The notes under the pieces: generated by a model | Told to the model about the DNA's origin: nothing | The model's input: the letters and a program-made list of their open reading frames with translations, nothing else | Databases searched by the model: none | Assembly: GCA_964611635.1 (NCBI GenBank) | Contig: CAZTAS010000003.1 | Coordinates: forward strand, 1-56,055 | Direction of reading: 5' to 3' | Source: JAFDED01 sp964611635 | GTDB taxonomy: Bacteria > Desulfobacterota > JAFDED01 | DNA: 56,055 nucleotides | Position numbers and translations under genes: made by a program | Part shown: one piece after another, positions 16,475 through 25,766 of the stretch | Layout of the letters: each line of letters begins with the position of its first letter | How positions within the stretch are numbered: the stretch's first letter is position 1

Positions 16475-17674
16475 ATGGAAGACAGAAACCTGAGCAGCCC
16501 GTTAGAAGGTATAGTTGTAATCGACCTTTCCCGCTATGTAGCCGGGCCATTTGCCACGATGATGCTGGGCGATATGGGCGCGAATATCATCAAAGTGGAG
16601 CCGCCGGGGCAGGGAGATGATATGCGAACATGGCCTCCTTTTATCAGCGGCCAAGGGTCCTACTTCATGACCGTGAATCGCAACAAGAGGAGCATGACCC
16701 TGAACGCCCGCGATCCCCGGGGGGTGGAAATATTACGGCGCCTGATTTCCAGTGCTGATGTGCTTTACGAGAACTTTCGCCTGGGGGTTATGGAGAAGAT
16801 GGGGCTGACCTGGGAGTCCATGAGCGCCGAAAATCCACGGCTAGTCTATTGTCCTGTGACGGCCTTCGGTCGAACAGGCCCATACGCTGCGCGTCCCGGA
16901 TACGACCAGATAGCCCAGGGTATGGGTGGACTGATGAGTATAACCGGCACCCCGGAGTCCGGGCCCATGCGTGTGGGGATTGCTATAGCCGATATCAACA
17001 CCGCTATGTATGCTGCCTTCGGCATCCTGGTGGCCTTGTTGGCTCGCGAGCGCACGGGAAGGGGCCAGCAAGTTAATACTTCACTGCTAGAGACGGTGGT
17101 CAGCATGCTTAGCGTACAGGCGGGCAAGTTCTTTGCCACCGGCGAGACGCCCCCTCCGGCCGGCAACGACCACCCCGTTGTCTGCCCGTATGGGACTTAT
17201 CGTGCGAAAGACGGATATTTGAACATCGCCGTGGGCACCGACCAGATGTTCCGCCGCTTTTGCTTGGCTATGGGAAGGCCTGATGTGGCCGATGATCCCG
17301 ACTTTGCCACCAACGACACTCGCTCCAAAAACCGTACCCGCTTGACACAGATCATCAACGAGGCCCTCTCAACAAAGGACATGAAGACCTGGGTGGAGGA
17401 ACTCAACAATAAGGGAATTCCATGCGGTCCCATTTACACCGTTGATCAAGTGTTCAGCGATCCACAGGTCCTGCACCTGGGCATGCTCCTGGAGATGGCT
17501 CATCCACAATTGGGCATAATCCGAATGCCGGGAATTCCCCTTAAATTTTCGGAAACACCCTCGGTTGCCAAGCTTCCACCACCCATGCTGGGAGAGCACA
17601 CGGATGAAATCCTCCAGGAGTATGGTCACAGCGATGCCGAAATCCGGAAGCTGCGTGAGGATGGCGTGATTTGA
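16475..17674 (+). CDS. Class III (CaiB/BaiF) CoA-transferase
   Basis: Moves CoA between an acyl-CoA and a free carboxylic acid, through an aspartyl-CoA intermediate. At 399 residues it has the full interlocked-dimer family length. Seen are the N-terminal LEGIVVIDLSRYVAGPFAT, the KVEPPGQGDDMR nucleotide segment, YENFRLG, GRTGPYA, GYDQIAQGMGG and VGIAIADINT. By position Asp173 in the last motif matches the catalytic Asp169 of formyl-CoA transferase and CaiB. The acyl substrate is unknown. It lies about 600 bases after the carboxyltransferase gene with repeats between, so a shared operon is unlikely, but both are CoA-thioester enzymes and could serve the same acid-degradation route. Confidence 0.93.
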   Translation: MEDRNLSSPLEGIVVIDLSRYVAGPFATMMLGDMGANIIKVEPPGQGDDMRTWPPFISGQGSYFMTVNRNKRSMTLNARDPRGVEILRRLISSADVLYENFRLGVMEKMGLTWESMSAENPRLVYCPVTAFGRTGPYAARPGYDQIAQGMGGLMSITGTPESGPMRVGIAIADINTAMYAAFGILVALLARERTGRGQQVNTSLLETVVSMLSVQAGKFFATGETPPPAGNDHPVVCPYGTYRAKDGYLNIAVGTDQMFRRFCLAMGRPDVADDPDFATNDTRSKNRTRLTQIINEALSTKDMKTWVEELNNKGIPCGPIYTVDQVFSDPQVLHLGMLLEMAHPQLGIIRMPGIPLKFSETPSVAKLPPPMLGEHTDEILQEYGHSDAEIRKLREDGVI

Positions 17675-17949
17675 TCCTGGTAAAGTCGGCAACAATCATT
17701 ACGCCGCAGCCATATCAATATTTGCAAGAGCGTCTCGCCCGTGAGTGATCAAGGGCAAGCTGCCCATGTCACAAAAAATGGCCATGCGGTGTTGAGGCTA
17801 TTTTTATTATGTATAAAACGTCTTTACTATTCGCGCATAATATTCTGAATTAACCAGTGGCTGCACCAACACGAGAATTATAAATGTCTTGGTTGCCACT
17901 GGCAGAGGCGAAGGCTCGCCAATGAAGCATGCATATATTAATCATAAGA

Positions 17950-17977
17950 CACGGGCAAGCCTACGGCTTTGCCCGTG
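17950..17977. terminator. Hairpin between convergent genes
   Basis: CACGGGCAA-GCC pairs with GGC-T-TTGCCCGTG: 12 bp with one bulged T and a three-base loop. It lies in the 383-base spacer between the CoA-transferase (+) and the secreted protein (-). A smaller GGGCA/TGCCC hairpin occurs near 17752. The rest of the spacer is AT-rich and shows nothing coding. Confidence 0.5.
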
Positions 17978-18057
17978 GCACCCCGTTTAGGAATTTAATA
18001 TCATAATAATACGCAATTATTAATGGCGTTTCATATAATTAACTGCATTTTTCAGGT

Positions 18058-20034
18058 TTAAGGGATTACCTGGAACGGCGCGGAGCATATCTCACCCACC
18101 AGCTCCCAAGTGCCTAGACGTGTAAATGCCCCATAGTATGTCCACGTCCCCTGGACCATCTCCCCGGTGATGCTGTGGCCGGGCACTACCACGTTTTCAA
18201 GATCGATAACCTCAATGGACGGCGCGGTGGGGCCGGTCGCCTCGTTCCATGAACCATACTGGTAAAACCTGCCGTCCGGCGCTTGGAGCACCACAAAGGC
18301 GTCCACCGTATTCTGCGATGTCCCGGTGTAAAGAGAAGCTCTGATCATCGGAGTCTCGCCTGCGCCGTAACTGCTGCGCTCCAGTTCCAGCCAGATGGCT
18401 GGCAGCGTCTGCTCCACCTCCAGCGTAACCGATGCCGTCGATCCCGCCACCACCATGGCCGCGGAGGAGCCCTGGGAAATGAACGCAGCATCAGCTGTCA
18501 GGGTGTGGTTACCCGCGGGGAGAACCATGAGGAAATAACCGTTTACCGCCAGAGCCGCGCCGCCGCTGCTGGAGGTCACCCTCACGTTAGAGAGCATCCG
18601 GCCCCTGCGGTTTTTCACCGCGCCGGCCACCACGCCGGTGCCGCTCCCCCGAGCCCTGAAGGAGTATTCTACCGCCTCTGTGCAGGTGGTCTGAACCTCG
18701 GTGGTCCAGGTGCCCGCGGCCGCATTCTCAACCGTCGCCTGTCCGCCTGCTGCAATAGTGTATGGACCATACGTCGAACCGTCGGGGCCCGTAATGGTAA
18801 GCTGTGTTACACACGCCTGTCTGAGTATCCTCACACCGGGTAAGGAGCCGAACTCGAATATCAACGTCTGGCCGGAAATCCGGTTCTCAAAGGTTTGTGC
18901 AACCGGACGGTCGGCCGTTACTATGCCCCTGAACTCCACCTGTATCTCCAGCGAAACGTCGCCGTATCCCACAGCCCCGCCGGAATCCCGGGCAGTCACG
19001 CGCAACACCGCAAGCCCCAGCAGAGCACCGGCAGGAAGCGTAAAAGTCACAGACCAGGTGCCGTTGCTTTCAAGCATTTCCGTGTTTCGAGACAGACCTA
19101 TGGGCGAGAGGTTCGCTGAGACGGAGACGATGTCCTGCGCTCCATCGGGGTCCGTACCCCGGGCGGTAAGCGTCACGATCCGGCCTGCTGAAGCGCTGGT
19201 GGGGTAGACAGTGGCCGTCACCTGGGGCGCCCTGGGCTGGAGGTAAAATGTCACAGTGCTGGTCTGGTCGGCTGTGACGGTGACTTCCTGGCTGCCTTCA
19301 TCGTAGTTAGAGGCCGACGCCGTTAGGGTATAGGCGCCCGGGGCAATATCAGCGAAGGAGAAAGAGCCGCTGATATCGGTGGTGGTGCTCTGCTGCTGGG
19401 AGATACTTACCGTCGCCCCGGCAAGGGGCGCTCCAGTGTTGCCATCCAGCACCACACCCGCTATCATTCCGGCTTCATCCGAGGGAGCGCATTTACTGTC
19501 TATCAGTGTCTGGGCCTGATCACGAACATCCTGATAAAGTTGAATAATACGATTAAGACTCTGTCTCAGGCCGCCGAATGGGGCCGATCCATCTAATGTA
19601 ATGACACATCCGCGATACGCAGCTTTCAGGTGGAAATTTCCTACAATATTTTCTTGTGGGTCATACTCTCCCGTAACCCATGTAATTTCTCTCTCTTCTT
19701 CTGAAATTATAGTTATATCTTGAAGGTCTCGAATATCTAATGCACGTATCGCCATGGCCTCGCTGGTGTATGAAAGAATATTAACTTCTACCCCCCAGGG
19801 CACATCATTCACATAAATCATAATCTCGAACTCTGTCATCCAGTCATCAACGGTAGCGTCATAGGCAGGTTCGTTGGAGATGACCCGCACTTCTATAGAT
19901 TCCGCCGGGAAATTGAAAAAGCTGGTATCATTTTCACTCCACGTTGTGATTTGTTCGCACTGAGCGTCAACCGGTACAGGGAATGAGACCGCTGCCAGGA
20001 TAAGTAAACACGCAACAAGCATCTTAATCTTCAT
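18058..20034 (-). CDS. Secreted multidomain protein with carboxypeptidase-regulatory-like and Ig-like domains
   Basis: Exported protein of 658 residues with a Sec signal peptide (Lys-Ile-Lys, then the LVACLLILAAVSFPVPVDA core, cleavage near DAQ-C). The N-terminal 190 residues are unassigned. A carboxypeptidase regulatory-like beta sandwich follows (GVVLDGNTGAPLAGATVSI and FADIAPGAYTLTASA), then a PKD/Ig-like module (VYPTSASAGRIVTLTARGTD), a jelly-roll-like part (GPDGSTYGPYTIAAGG), and a second regulatory-like domain (GAVKNRRGRMLSNVRV). The C-terminus resembles a further beta domain. ATG 20034 was chosen because GGAGG lies 7 bases upstream; an earlier in-frame start would add a stretch that spoils the signal peptide. 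Likely an envelope or extracellular binding protein; no enzyme domain was seen. Confidence 0.82.
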   Translation of the reverse strand: MKIKMLVACLLILAAVSFPVPVDAQCEQITTWSENDTSFFNFPAESIEVRVISNEPAYDATVDDWMTEFEIMIYVNDVPWGVEVNILSYTSEAMAIRALDIRDLQDITIISEEEREITWVTGEYDPQENIVGNFHLKAAYRGCVITLDGSAPFGGLRQSLNRIIQLYQDVRDQAQTLIDSKCAPSDEAGMIAGVVLDGNTGAPLAGATVSISQQQSTTTDISGSFSFADIAPGAYTLTASASNYDEGSQEVTVTADQTSTVTFYLQPRAPQVTATVYPTSASAGRIVTLTARGTDPDGAQDIVSVSANLSPIGLSRNTEMLESNGTWSVTFTLPAGALLGLAVLRVTARDSGGAVGYGDVSLEIQVEFRGIVTADRPVAQTFENRISGQTLIFEFGSLPGVRILRQACVTQLTITGPDGSTYGPYTIAAGGQATVENAAAGTWTTEVQTTCTEAVEYSFRARGSGTGVVAGAVKNRRGRMLSNVRVTSSSGGAALAVNGYFLMVLPAGNHTLTADAAFISQGSSAAMVVAGSTASVTLEVEQTLPAIWLELERSSYGAGETPMIRASLYTGTSQNTVDAFVVLQAPDGRFYQYGSWNEATGPTAPSIEVIDLENVVVPGHSITGEMVQGTWTYYGAFTRLGTWELVGEICSAPFQVIP

Positions 20035-20218
20035 TGCAAAGCCTCCTTTCTCCCCTATAGCCCATACATAGACGATGAATGCCCAATGCAAGGCTATGAA
20101 GGAACCGGTGTCAGCGGCCGGTCAGCCAAGCGCCATAACTCAAAACGAGAACCATGTTGTCATTGAAAGCAAATGAAGTCAAGAGGCTTTTCAGGAACCT
20201 GCACGCATCCAGGGGATA

Positions 20219-20247
20219 GTAGGGGAGGGCTTGAAACCCGCCCCTAC
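20219..20247. repeat. GGGG-GGG palindrome, copy 1
   Basis: GTAGGGGAGGG and CCCGCCCCTAC are inverted with a 7-base spacer. It belongs to the recurring palindromes also at 20290-20311, 24578-24598 and 24626-24647. The 20092-20425 spacer contains this and the next copy and no gene. Confidence 0.6.
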
Positions 20248-20289
20248 TGCATTGTCACAGCCCTCGGTGGATTCCTCACCCTTTCGTGC

Positions 20290-20311
20290 GGGCGGGGATT
20301 AACCCCGACCC
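20290..20311. repeat. GGGG-GGG palindrome, copy 2
   Basis: GGGCGGGG and CCCCGACCC are inverted around ATTAA. Same style as copy 1, about 45 bases away. Confidence 0.5.
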
Positions 20312-20425
20312 TACGCAAGGAGAAAGGGAAAATTCAGAACCCTGAAAAGATTCGGTGCTATGCCAAAGTTACTGATACGAATGCGCTTAGTATGACCCGT
20401 GGAAATAGCGGAATGGGAGAGGAGA

Positions 20426-21075
20426 TCAGATCTCCTGAAGCCTGGGGATGCGCTTTTCTTGCAGCAGGAGGGATACGCCGCCGCCCAGAACAAGGACGGC
20501 TGCAAAAAACGTGAAGCAGGCGGGCAGAGAGAACTGCTGAGCTATCCACCCCCCCTATCACGGGAGATAAGAATTGCAGCTCGTGGGCCGTGTAAATCAT
20601 CCCAACGGTACTGGTGCGCACCGACCGATCCACCAGGGAGGTGGCGGCGGTCATCAAGATGGGGCTTATAAAGCTCACCATGCCCAGCAGCGCCATCAAG
20701 ACAATCATGACAGGCAGTGCCGTTACACCTGCTACAGCCACGGAGACGCCGGCTCCCACGAAAAACAGCATGGCCAGCAGCAGCCGGACACCGAAGTGGT
20801 CGTACGGGGTGCCCAGGGTCGGCTTGCAAATTGTACCCAGGATGAAATAGACGCTCATAAGGGACCCGGCGGTACGGGAGTCGGCGCCCATGGTCGAGAC
20901 TAAAAGCAAAGGAAAAAACGTGATGATGCCCAGGTATCCAATGCATCGAAGCACATAGATAGAGATGAGGGTGACCACCGGGAGATTACAGCAAACTTTA
21001 TCCCATATCTTCGAAAAGGTATCCTATGCGGTCTGGAGGGCGGCTTGGGCCTCCGGGAAATAGAGGTAAAAACAG
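20426..21075 (-). pseudogene. Remnant of an MFS transporter (C-terminal half)
   Basis: Only about the last six membrane segments of a major facilitator remain (VTLISIYVLRCIGYLGIITF ... MIVLMALLGMVSFISPILMT). The frame is broken twice. At 20549-20555 a run of seven C (G on the coding strand) shifts the frame after SPVIGG; removing one base restores W-I-A-Q-Q-F-S and the ending RIPRLQEI. Upstream, an in-frame TAG (21024-21026) interrupts FYLYFPEAQAALQTA-DTFSKIWDK. The N-terminal half is absent. The seven-base run could be a phase-variable tract or a read error, but the missing half and the second stop argue for decay. Confidence 0.75.
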
Positions 21076-21357
21076 AATTGCCAGAACACCAACTTTTCAA
21101 ACTCCCAGTGGAGAATAACTTGTAGCATATGATGCAAGACTGTGTTATAATGAACCATTAAGTGGACCTCATTCCCTGTGGTAATCCCTTGAAATTATAA
21201 CAGAAATCAGGTTTCACGTTATACCCTTTTCAGCCGGACAGCATTTTCAGGCCCGAAAAAACACAAAAAATCAATGCCTCCATCATGAAAGAGTATCCTC
21301 TAACTTGCAATTGAGGGGCGTTTCGGAATATTTTTCCTTTGAAAAAGGGGGTTACTT

Positions 21358-22950
21358 ATGAATTCTGTTAGATTAAAGCCTCGCTTGATAGCCCTTGTTC
21401 TGCTGATGATTTTGGCAATTCCCAAGGGTTTACTAGCTGAGATACACCTGCTCACCATACTCCACACTAACGATCACCATGGACACCTTCTGCCTTTCAC
21501 TTACTATCCCTCGCCCGAAACTGGAGGCCTGGCAGCCCGATATACCGCAGTGAACGTGGTACGCCAAGAAGTTGAAAAAAGCAGCGGACAGGTGCTTTTG
21601 CTATCGGCGGGAGACGCCAACACAGGCATGCCCGAATCCGATTTATGCAATGCCGAACCTGACTTCAAAGCCATGAATTTAATCGGATATGACGCCATGG
21701 CCTTGGGCAACCACGAATTTGACAAACCACGAGAAGTACTCCAGCACCAAAAGGACTGGGCCGAATTCCCGTTTCTGGCTGCCAACGTTTTGCTCAAGGC
21801 GACAGGAAGACCACTCTTTGGCGATTACGTGATAAAGCAGTTGGGTTCGCTCAAGGTTGCAATCATCGGCTTTACCACTCCGGACACACCCGGAATAACA
21901 ATGCCGGGCAACACCAACGCCCTGGTCTTCGTTGATCCTGTTCAGCCAGCGAAAAAGATACTGACCCGGATTCGCGATAACGCGGATCTCGTGATAGGAC
22001 TGTCTCACCTGGGGTATTACCGAGACCCCGAGGTAGATCGGCTTCACAAGGGCGACGGATACCTTGCTCGAAATGCACCGGGGATAGATGTGATAGTTGG
22101 AGGACATACTCACACCGAGTTTAAGAGGGCGGAGCGCATTGGCAGCACACTGGTGGTGCAGGCCGGTGAATTCGGTGTGTATCTGGGCCGTCTGGATATA
22201 AAATATGATGATCAGATCAAAAAGATAGTCGGCCACGATTTCATGCTCATTCCCATTAATTTAAAAACTATTATCAAATATAAAGGCGAGCAGTTCTATA
22301 TGACCAGAGGTCCTGCTTATTCCCAGCACCCCAAGGTTACAAAGATGCTCGAGCCCTATCTGGAAAAATCTACAGCAATGTTGAATGAGCCAGTTGGCGA
22401 GGCTGTGCTTAACCTGGTCGGGGATCGGCTCAAAGTCCGATCCGGCGAAACCAATCTGGGTAATTTGATTGCCGATGCCATGCGTGCGCGCGTTGGCACT
22501 GACGTGGCTTTGCTGAATGGCGGGGGCATACGATCCGGCATACCCAAGGGACCAATTTCCTACCGCGATATACTCATGGTGTTACCCTTCGGCAATACTC
22601 TGGTCACCATGGAACTCACCGGGACACAGCTTCTGAAAGTGCTACGGCACGCCGCTGAGCAGAGGCCGGGTAGCGGGGGCTGGCTGCACGTCTCGGGCTT
22701 GAAATGGGAGATCCGGCAAGGCATGCCGGTAAACGTGAGAATCGGAGGAAGACCACTGGATAAAAAGCGGATCTATAATTTGGCCACTAACAATTTTTTA
22801 GCTGCCGGCGGCGATGGTTATCAGATGTTAAAGGAGGGTAAAAACATTTACGACACGGGCTTTGTAGTGGCTGATGTGGTGCGGGATTATATAAGCAAGA
22901 AAAAGATGGTGGCACCCAGGATGGAAGGGCGGCTTAAGATCGTTCCCTAG
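21358..22950 (+). CDS. Secreted 5'-nucleotidase / UDP-sugar hydrolase family protein
   Basis: Periplasmic or surface metallophosphoesterase of the UshA/NadN type, 530 residues, that removes phosphate from nucleotides. A Sec signal peptide (LIALVLLMILAIPKGLLA) precedes the calcineurin-like domain with dimetal motifs TNDHHGH (37-43), SAGDANTG, GNHEFD and GGHTH. The C-terminal 5'-nucleotidase substrate domain is complete, with GETNLGNLIADAMR, LNGGGIRSGIP and the LVTMELTGTQLLKVL segment. In the first motif the second His replaces the Ile/Leu/Phe more usual in NDxHG. The start follows AAAGGGGG. It stands alone; the 282-base region upstream shows no gene. Confidence 0.93.
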   Translation: MNSVRLKPRLIALVLLMILAIPKGLLAEIHLLTILHTNDHHGHLLPFTYYPSPETGGLAARYTAVNVVRQEVEKSSGQVLLLSAGDANTGMPESDLCNAEPDFKAMNLIGYDAMALGNHEFDKPREVLQHQKDWAEFPFLAANVLLKATGRPLFGDYVIKQLGSLKVAIIGFTTPDTPGITMPGNTNALVFVDPVQPAKKILTRIRDNADLVIGLSHLGYYRDPEVDRLHKGDGYLARNAPGIDVIVGGHTHTEFKRAERIGSTLVVQAGEFGVYLGRLDIKYDDQIKKIVGHDFMLIPINLKTIIKYKGEQFYMTRGPAYSQHPKVTKMLEPYLEKSTAMLNEPVGEAVLNLVGDRLKVRSGETNLGNLIADAMRARVGTDVALLNGGGIRSGIPKGPISYRDILMVLPFGNTLVTMELTGTQLLKVLRHAAEQRPGSGGWLHVSGLKWEIRQGMPVNVRIGGRPLDKKRIYNLATNNFLAAGGDGYQMLKEGKNIYDTGFVVADVVRDYISKKKMVAPRMEGRLKIVP

Positions 22951-23042
22951 GGTCTTCGGTAGTCAAATTTATCGTGGCCTTCCAACGGCCCTGAGATGGG
23001 ACAAGAAGAACTTCAGCAGGGGCGAGAGGAATACCAGGATGG

Positions 23043-23171
23043 CTATGGTGCGCAAGGTGCCGGAGTGCCGAAAAGAATCAGCACCCAAAGATCAAAGAAG
23101 TTGTTCCTTACGGCAAATGCCCCAAGAATGCAGAAGACTATAACAATGGGCATCAGAATCTGGGCATTGAC
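23043..23171 (-). pseudogene. Remnant of a TctA-type tricarboxylate transporter subunit
   Basis: Directly after the stop of the lyase gene a stretch reads ILMPIVIVFCILGAFAVRNN then FFDLWVLILFG and ends at TAG (23043-23045). This matches the end region of TctA permeases (conserved GAFAV-NN-FD-WV-FG). Further frames downstream give fragments such as IPLAPAEVLL. The rest of tctA is missing. The remnant probably marks a deletion between a transporter gene and the lyase gene. Confidence 0.5.
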
Positions 23172-24530
23172 TTACAGTTCCTCCAGCTCTCTGCGGGAGA
23201 GCGCCACCGCATGGTCGGCCATGCTAAGAGCCTCACCCAAGTGACGTGTCGGTTCAGTGATGGCCTCCAGCGCCGGTCGGTCAAATCGAGTCCTCACCTC
23301 CGGGTTTTCCATCAGGCGATCCACGATAGAGCTTCTCTGGTTGTGGGCTTCCATGGCAGCTTCATAGACCACATGATGGGCGGTTTGTTTCCCCATGACC
23401 TTGCCCAGCTCAATCATAAGCGCCTCGGAAAAGAGAAAATCCTTCTGCAAGCGCAAATTTTCCGCCATCTTTTCCGTGCGAACCACCAGGCCATCCAGTA
23501 GGTTTCTGGTCAAGTGGACGGCCGCAGACGTGTAGAAGGATACCTCCGGCACCGATACCCAGTCCATTCTCCAGGACCGCCCGTCGCGATCGTGCTCTAC
23601 CACCATACTTTCCATGGCCATGGCGGCCTGGTATTTTGTCAGACGGGCCAGCATGACCACCTGTTCGCAGATCTCGGGGTTGCGCTTGTGGGGCATGGTA
23701 GAAGAACCCAGCTTCCCCGGGGTATGTGCCTCTTCAAGCTCACCGAACTCAGTCTTGGCCAATACATAGATCTCATTGGAGATCTTTCCAAGGGTACTGG
23801 CTATCATGGCCATCAAGGTTGCAAATTCTGCCACGGAGTCCCGAGCCGTATGCCAGCTCACTTCGGCGGGCATTAATCCCAGGCGCTCCGCCAGTGTCTT
23901 CATGGTTTCCACTCCTTTTGGAAGCACGCTCATTGTCCCCACGCCTCCGAAAAGGGAGACCACAAAGATTCGCTCCCGGCTCTGGCGCATTCGTTTGAGA
24001 TGGCGGATTACCTCCCGAAGCCATACGGCCAATCGATACCCGAAGGTAGTAACTAAAGCTTGTTGGCCATGGGTTCGACCGGCCATCAGGGTGGTGCGAT
24101 GACGCTCCGCCAGATCGGCCAGAATCCATGCCACCGCCTTGAGATCCCGATGCACAAGATCGAAGGAATCGCGCATTTCCAGGACTGCACCGGTATCCTC
24201 TATGTCCTGTGTCGTGGCTCCATAGTGAATGAACTCTCCGAGGCCGTCCCGGCATGCCTGCTGAATCTCTCGAAGCAGGGGAACCAGCGAATGGTTTGTG
24301 CGCTTGATCCCTTCCCTGACGCGCTCCAGGTTCACATTCTCCAGCTTGGCTTTGGAGGCGATCTCCCGAGCCGCTTCGGCGGGAATCACTCCCAGCTCCC
24401 CCTGGACGAGCGCCAGGGCGGCTTCCACGTCAAGCCAGCGCTGGTAGCGGGTTTTATCAGAAAAGATAGCGCGAATTTCAGGTGTGCTGAATCCGTCTCC
24501 ATAGAATTGGGAATCGACGATATGAGACAT
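23172..24530 (-). CDS. Adenylosuccinate lyase family protein (fumarase/aspartase superfamily)
   Basis: Homotetrameric lyase that eliminates fumarate or a related acid, 452 residues. The superfamily signature GSSTMPHKRNP, the catalytic HYGATTQDIEDT segment and AGRTHGQQA are all intact. The N-terminus (YGDGFSTPEIRAIFSD, RYQRWLDVEAALA) is that of the PurB/PcaB branch. True PurB is a possibility, but the neighbours are transporters and a transporter remnant, not purine genes, so a catabolic lyase (carboxymuconate-like or a fumarate-releasing step) is as likely. The start follows GGAGG. An alternative name is 3-carboxy-cis,cis-muconate cycloisomerase family. Confidence 0.85.
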   Translation of the reverse strand: MSHIVDSQFYGDGFSTPEIRAIFSDKTRYQRWLDVEAALALVQGELGVIPAEAAREIASKAKLENVNLERVREGIKRTNHSLVPLLREIQQACRDGLGEFIHYGATTQDIEDTGAVLEMRDSFDLVHRDLKAVAWILADLAERHRTTLMAGRTHGQQALVTTFGYRLAVWLREVIRHLKRMRQSRERIFVVSLFGGVGTMSVLPKGVETMKTLAERLGLMPAEVSWHTARDSVAEFATLMAMIASTLGKISNEIYVLAKTEFGELEEAHTPGKLGSSTMPHKRNPEICEQVVMLARLTKYQAAMAMESMVVEHDRDGRSWRMDWVSVPEVSFYTSAAVHLTRNLLDGLVVRTEKMAENLRLQKDFLFSEALMIELGKVMGKQTAHHVVYEAAMEAHNQRSSIVDRLMENPEVRTRFDRPALEAITEPTRHLGEALSMADHAVALSRRELEEL

Positions 24531-24577
24531 TGAACCTCCAAAGTGTTTTATTTAGTTGAAAAATATCTCAAGTCCTC

Positions 24578-24598
24578 GGGAGGGGATAAACTCCTCCC
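24578..24598. repeat. GGGG-GGG palindrome, copy 3
   Basis: GGGAGG and CCTCCC arms around a 9-base loop, just upstream of the lyase start. Same style as the copies at 20219 and 24626. Confidence 0.5.
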
Positions 24599-24625
24599 CT
24601 ACGATTTATATGATTATCAGATCTA

Positions 24626-24647
24626 GGGGCGGGATTTACTCCCGCCC
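24626..24647. repeat. GGGG-GGG palindrome, copy 4
   Basis: GGGCGGG and CCCGCCC with a 7-base spacer ATTTACT. With copy 3 it occupies the lyase-permease spacer (24531-24893); the remainder is AT-rich and without coding sense. Confidence 0.6.
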
Positions 24648-24893
24648 ATGCAAAAGCTTTTTAATTGCACTAAAAAATATTTTCTTCAATTTCAAGAAGA
24701 TACAAAAATTCTCCGGGCTCCATTTCTAGCAAACATAATTTTTTTTGATTATTGCTCTTCAATCATAAAATCATTGTTTTCAACGGATTTAAAACATCTT
24801 TGATCACAATTTTAACCGCGAAACCATAGTGTTTTATTTAAATTGCGAATCTCCTTAAAAATTCTTGAAAGGGATAACGAACAACTATCAGGC

Positions 24894-25766
24894 TTAACCT
24901 GCCAGTTGTCCCCTTGTTTTGGGATCGAGCAGATCCCGCATTCCGTCTCCAATGAGGTTGAAAGCAAGGACCGCCATGGAGATCGCTATGCCCGGAAAAA
25001 CTGCCAGCCAGGGAGTTATTAGTATTTCATCCACCCCCTTTTTGATCATCATTCCCCATGAAGGCGTTGGTGGTTGGACGCCCAGTCCCAGAAAGCTCAG
25101 GCTTGACTCAATGATGATAGCTGTGGCTATCCAGAGGCTTGCCATCACGACGATCTCACCAACCAGATTGGGTAAGATATGAATGGAAATGATCCGCATG
25201 TCCCTGGCTCCGGCAGCGCGGCATGCCAGTATGAATTCCTGCTCTCTCAGAGCGAGGGTCGGCCCTCTGGCAACTCGGGCAAATCTTGGTATGAAAGCCA
25301 ATGCGATGGCTATGATAGCATTCTGTAACCAGGGACCCAGCGCACTCACTACTAAAATCCCAAGAAGCAGTGAAGGAAAGGACATCAGGGTGTCGATTAT
25401 TCGTGTAATAAAGTTATCGATATGGCCTCCTTTGTATCCTGCCAACATGCCCAAAACCACACCGATGCACATCGAGAAGAACACTGAGCTGACCCCCACA
25501 AACAATGAGACCCTTGAGCCCAGAATAATCCGTGAGAGGACATCTCTGCCGAGATCATCGGTACCAAGGATGTGCTTCGGTTCTGGAGGTGAATAGCGGT
25601 GCCTGATGTCTTGCTCACGAACGTCGTAAGGAGCCAGCAAGTCTGCAAAGATAGCGATGAGAACCAGTATGAGCATAAGGATCAGGCCTATTACTGCGGC
25701 TTTATTCCTTTTGAAGGCTTCTTCGGCATCATGTATCGGCGCTTCCAGCCTGTAGCCCCAAAGCAC
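24894..25766 (-). CDS. Orphan peptide/nickel-type ABC permease (DppC/OppC family)
   Basis: Inner-membrane permease of the peptide transporter class, 290 residues. It has the N-terminal cytoplasmic segment, a first membrane helix (VIGLILMLILVLIAIFADLL), the DppC marker HILGTDDLGRDVLSRI, and the EAA-like loop EFILACRAAGARDMRIISIH before ILPN. It stands alone: no DppB, binding protein or ATPase is next to it. The GTG start (25766) lies where the IS4-type remnant begins, and the first dozen residues have an unusual composition, so the true N-terminus was probably replaced. Its functional state is uncertain. Confidence 0.8.
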   Translation of the reverse strand: MLWGYRLEAPIHDAEEAFKRNKAAVIGLILMLILVLIAIFADLLAPYDVREQDIRHRYSPPEPKHILGTDDLGRDVLSRIILGSRVSLFVGVSSVFFSMCIGVVLGMLAGYKGGHIDNFITRIIDTLMSFPSLLLGILVVSALGPWLQNAIIAIALAFIPRFARVARGPTLALREQEFILACRAAGARDMRIISIHILPNLVGEIVVMASLWIATAIIIESSLSFLGLGVQPPTPSWGMMIKKGVDEILITPWLAVFPGIAISMAVLAFNLIGDGMRDLLDPKTRGQLAG

